Below, piece after piece: positions 46,468-50,377 of a stretch of DNA of 50,377 nucleotides. Under the pieces are notes generated by a model. That model saw nothing but the letters and a program-made list of their open reading frames with translations. It was not told the origin of the DNA and did not search any database. The stretch is from the NCBI RefSeq assembly GCF_001949145.1, contig NW_019091682.1:1-50377 (forward strand). Reading direction: 5' to 3'. Source of the DNA: Acanthaster planci. Taxonomy: Eukaryota; Echinodermata; Asteroidea; Valvatida; Acanthasteridae. Within the stretch, counting starts at the first letter, position 1. Each line of letters begins with the position of its first letter. The position numbers were made by a program, and so were the translations under genes.

Positions 46468-46618
46468 CTGTAAAGAATGGGATCATTTGGTCATGTACCT
46501 GTACTTAAGGAGTAGAATAGATCACTCTAGTATGTTTGGTGACCTTGATTTTTAAGAGAAGTCAAAGATAAACACAAAGAAATCTGAGCCCCCTCCAACA
46601 AAAAAATTTTGTATAACC

Positions 46619-46951
46619 ATGCAGTTGTTGGATCTTGAAGGGATAAGTATACTGTGTCCTCATTCTTCATATGACCAAGTATCCCCACTCAGCCAAAACT
46701 CAACAGGTTTACTGCCTGATGGAGTTTCTGGGCTGTGCACTGATATAGCAAAAGGACTGTTGGAATCTAGCAGGTTGAGTACATACACCCCACCCAGCAG
46801 TGACAGGGTGTTCGAATTTGATGTGTTGAGTCAGCCTTCTAGAAAAAATGCTGAGGGGTTAGGGTTCTTCTTCTTCTTAGTACTGCAAACAAACTCCTCA
46901 AACAGGATATACTGTTGCAGGTGTGTCTTGGCCAGTGTACATGTAAACTAA
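46619..46951 (+). CDS. Unrecognised 110-codon open frame
   Basis: The longest gap-free plus-strand frame in the UBE3C upstream region, after 43500-43928. It starts MQLLDLEGISILCPHSSYD, is Ser/Pro-rich in the middle (STYTPPSSDRVFEFDVLSQP), and ends in a TTC repeat encoding poly-Phe. Low hydrophobicity and an absence of simple sequence over the first 80 residues favour real coding. No domain or splice partner was recognised. Confidence 0.25.
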   Translation: MQLLDLEGISILCPHSSYDQVSPLSQNSTGLLPDGVSGLCTDIAKGLLESSRLSTYTPPSSDRVFEFDVLSQPSRKNAEGLGFFFFLVLQTNSSNRIYCCRCVLASVHVN

Positions 46952-48502
46952 TAGTGGGCTCCCCTGATAAAAGTAGTTAGACCCTCTTCAATAAACGAGA
47001 CTGAGGTTGTTGCTAATAAACTTTCAACTGAACAATCAAACTGTGCCTAAAATAAATATTCATATAATCAGGATTCCTAGCAAGTCAGAGTGCTCCATCC
47101 AATTCTGGTAGCAAGCCCCATACATGTACATACTTTACCGGTATGTTGTGCACAAAAGGGCTTGCAGATTGTTCAAATTAGTAATTGGGCACCGCCGGAC
47201 ATGCATATTGGGGAGCGAAGTTGCACTGACTGTTCCCATGTGTTGTTAAACTGCACACTGAACCGCATACGTGGAAGGTGGACCACACCCGGTTAATTAC
47301 TGACTTGATTTCAAGTCTTAAGTTACAAAGGTACATGTACATGTATTGATACCGGTACTTACACGTGTATGTAATTACATGTACAATGTACAAGTACCGT
47401 AGTACATGTACCATGCATACATACATGTACATCATCTTGATGCTACAGTAATAAAGAGCAATTCCAAGGAAAATGGATTTTTCAAGTGATCTGGTTTTGA
47501 GTTTACACAAGTTTAATGTACACAAGGAAATTTGATGTAATGAAAATACTCGGAATTCCAGTCACTGTATCCATAATTAGAAAAGGTGGCATGTACATGT
47601 AAATAGACCCTATTGTACATGTAATTGCAACTTGCCCAAAACTAAGTACAAGATTGACTGATAGTGCAAAGAAATCACACTGCAAACTGATTACCCCTTG
47701 AACTCGTCCACTCCAAGTAGCATGGTCACCGACCATATAGTTGTAGTTACTCAGACTTTTGAACAACATGTATGGGGTTCATCATTATATGTAGCACCAC
47801 CTCTCTGACTTGTCTGGGAGGCGCAGCAAGCCAGCAACGAACCCCAGACATGTACATGTACATGTAGTTCTTGGGGTAGCGAACTGAAGAACTTGAAGGA
47901 TCTTTTGAGTTTCTTGGGGTACCAACATAAGCTCCAGGCCAACATGTATCACTTTAAATAATATTATTTGGTAAAGGTTCCATACACGGACATTAGTAAT
48001 TTTCCCTTGCAGTAGTTTATTAGCCAATAGAAAGAGATTTTAGCAGTGAAAATTTAGCAGTGAAAATACTGAAGCATTTACATGTACTTAGAAAACACTA
48101 CATGTACATTTTGCAGACCAGTCTCAAAGAGTTTGTGCACAGGGTGTCAAGGGATGTCCAGATATGAAACTCTTTCCAGTTACTTTTTTAAAGAAATGAG
48201 AAACTCATCACACAAAGAACAAGACATAAGGGCAGACAAGTGCAGGGTGTTGGACCACACAGACCTGATAGAAAGTGATAAGCTAAGGCCTACAACAAAA
48301 TTCAATCTAACATTGGTTAAGCCTTAGCCCACTTGTTCAGTAAGTTGAACATGGAAGGCTTATTTGTTTGACGGTTCAACTTGTATGACAGGCATGACTG
48401 GCAAAACAATCTGATGGTATTCCATGTTCATAAACAACCTGACAACCATCATGATCATGACAACAGCAGCCTGACATGCCCGAACAGGTTTAAAAGTAGT
48501 CC

Positions 48503-48630
48503 AAGTGCATGCTGATGACTGTTACCTCAACAGTGCAACATCCGGCATACAACTCAATGTGGTCACAGCTACGAGTACCATACATGTATGTTGTGTCAGT
48601 CAGGAAACAGTCATCAGCATGCAAATGCAG
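48503..48630. repeat. Inverted repeat with 17-base arms
   Basis: GCATGCTGATGACTGTT at about 48508-48524 recurs in inverted form at about 48608-48624. Both arms, read outward on their own strands, encode HADDC. Confidence 0.6.
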
Positions 48631-48876
48631 ACACCACACACTTTTTGTGAATGGTCCGCTAGGCCAGCGCACCGTGACATCTTCTCCAGGACATTAACGT
48701 ACAGTTTGAATCACAATATGAAGATGGTGACTTCGAGCTACATGTACATGTATGTAGGCCGACAAGCATTTCTGATTTCAACAGAATTTCTTTTTAACCC
48801 ATATGTAAATAAACCTTATCACCTTCATTGTAATCTTTGATTCCCACTGGACCCCAAAGTTGAACTGAACCATGCT

Positions 48877-48948
48877 TACCCCAGAACTGTGGGGTCCGAT
48901 GTCCACCCTGCTCCCACAAGGACGTTGGACCCCACAGTTCTGGGGGTA
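48877..48948. mobile_element. Palindromic mini-element, copy 2
   Basis: A 72-bp near-perfect hairpin with 28-base arms, from TACCCCAGAACTGTGGGG to CCCCACAGTTCTGGGGGTA. Same family as 16217-16299. No target duplication is visible at its ends. Confidence 0.8.
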
Positions 48949-49816
48949 GTCAGGACTGTCAGGACTGTTTCGTGGATGAATTCTGAGCATTTTGACTCGG
49001 GCTACGAGCTATTTTAAGTGAAATGAATTAATGGGATGGAAAGCCAATGGAAGGCTTGTGGACCCCGCGCCAGTGAAATCAGTGACCACACCAGCCAGTC
49101 CGAGGATCGGGTTACAACATTTTCTCTTTGATCATTGCAGCTGCAGTTGTTTTCATCGGCGCGGTGTGGTTGCTATGCGCTACCGGTATTTTGTAAAACG
49201 CCCGGATGTCCACTCTGCCCCTTTGCGTGACCATGTCCAAACATTAAGAAGATGATTTGTAGAGTACGGGTGTGAGTAGCCACTTAAAATTAAAGCTGAA
49301 AACAGCTAGCAAAAAGCTGAAATGTAAAAAGGTCCCACACTTTTGTACAGACCAGGTGTACAAAAAGCTGAAATTCGGGGTTAACATCTACACAAAAATG
49401 CTGAAATCAGCTACAAAGCCGAATTTTCACACCCCTGGCATGCCTAGTACTAGAGTCCAAGTTACTCGGACTAGTTTAAACCAGAAACTGAGAAATAAGC
49501 CAATTTCCTGTTCTGTTGCCATGTTGATTATAGTGCCCCCGCGCAATGCAGTGAACAAAGGCTTAAAGCTAGAGCGGAACAAATTGTCTACAACAATAAC
49601 AATTACAACTCGCAAAACATTACACAAGGTTCTTGTCTTGACTTTGTTCCCTCTAATTTATAAAATCTTCTGAGCATGTGCACATAAACATTATAAAACC
49701 TGAAAATGGCTTACTTATTGCTTCAAAAAAGCTCAAACATGTCAAATGTACATGTAAACATCGACCATATCAACACTGGTCTGACTTATGGTCTGACCAT
49801 GCCACAGGGTCATCAT

Positions 49817-49881
49817 TACCCCAGCCCCGCAGAACTAGTTGTGGGTGGATGTTGGACCCGGTCCCCACAGTTCTGGGGGTA
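49817..49881. mobile_element. Palindromic mini-element, copy 3 (left arm damaged)
   Basis: The right arm is intact (CCCCACAGTTCTGGGGGTA) while the left arm is rearranged (TACCCCAGCCCCGCAGAACT). Same family as the other two copies, about 0.9 kb from copy 2. Confidence 0.7.
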
Positions 49882-50377
49882 TCTTTCACTTCAAAATATT
49901 AATTTACAGTACAGTTCATATATTTGCGAACATGGCAAACAGGCTAGCCTACCTTGTTGTTTGCACACCTTGTAAGTAGGTGGTAGGAGTTGGATTACAT
50001 GTGGGCCTCACGTTAGTCTTGGTAATGCTCTATGGTAGTAGGACTAGGAATTCTTCCCGATACAGGCGTTGGCATATCATGGATATAACGTTAGGCAAGT
50101 AAAGTCTAGTACTAGTAGTACAGAGTCTTCAGATTGAATTATAGGCTTAGGCCGTCTAAATTAAATTGTAAATTCAGTCACAGGCAAGAACGAACACAGA
50201 AACAATGAAAAACAAAGTGTCCAATCATCGTAGTAACATTACATTTATCGTGAAATAGGTTGCAAAACACAGTTTTATACTTTTGTTATCGAGGGGAAAA
50301 GTCTAGAAAAGAGTGACATGAGTGACTGTCATGACAGTGCATGTTAACGCAGCGCACGCGCAAGAACGTGCATACGA

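Larger units (their letters stand above)
43929..50377. other. Far upstream region, repeat-rich
   Basis: Apart from the separately listed items, this stretch holds TACATGTACATGTA runs (44672-44692, 47331-47345, 47852-47866), AT palindromes built on TCGAATATTCGAATAG near 45230-45250, and a CpG-richer end (50341-50377) that might be near a promoter. No gene is supported. Confidence 0.4.

Noticed and set aside
1-50377. CRISPR arrays, operons, bacterial promoters or phage genes
   Set aside because: The window is clearly animal nuclear DNA with spliced genes; none of these was seen.

Overview
This is a draft-assembly window from an animal nuclear genome (two runs of N, GT/AG introns, AT-rich intergenic DNA, many decayed transposon pieces). 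The species cannot be fixed from the sequence. The short introns, retroelement types and a very abundant palindrome, TACATGTA, suggest a marine invertebrate such as an echinoderm, hemichordate, cephalochordate or mollusc.

The main gene is on the minus strand, 41655 down to 21134: an almost complete UBE3C, a HECT-type E3 ubiquitin ligase. I traced 21 coding exons by hand from the start Met to the stop. Splice phases fit at every junction except exon 7 to exon 8, where a 353-base assembly gap (36721-37073) probably hides coding sequence. The protein is about 1,090 residues. It has an N-terminal MYSFEGEF motif, an IQ motif, an acidic linker, and a C-terminal HECT domain whose catalytic cysteine lies in [12 protein letters not shown] in the last exon. 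A poly(A) signal candidate lies about 2.1 kb downstream at 18989-18994, which would place a 308-bp inverted-repeat element in the 3' UTR.

Downstream on the same strand (13999 to about 5168) is a second spliced gene that I do not recognise. Four to six exons fit each other in phase. They encode a basic/aromatic segment with a faint BAH-like pattern, a very acidic segment, and possibly an acidic C-terminus. This is the best candidate for something undescribed. An 856-base gap (12329-13184) lies between its first two visible exons.

The remaining DNA is intergenic or intronic and rich in repeats: a palindromic mini-element in three copies (one with a clean 9-bp target duplication), a hAT-like element with CAGTGGCG ends, LINE endonuclease and reverse-transcriptase remnants, a hammerhead-ribozyme-like core of the kind known from Penelope-like elements, a 490-bp dispersed repeat in two copies, a possible tRNA-derived SINE, a 59-bp triplication in a UBE3C intron, and many TACATGTA palindromes. 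The region upstream of UBE3C (41692-50377) shows no clear gene, only a few candidate exons and a TATA-like site.
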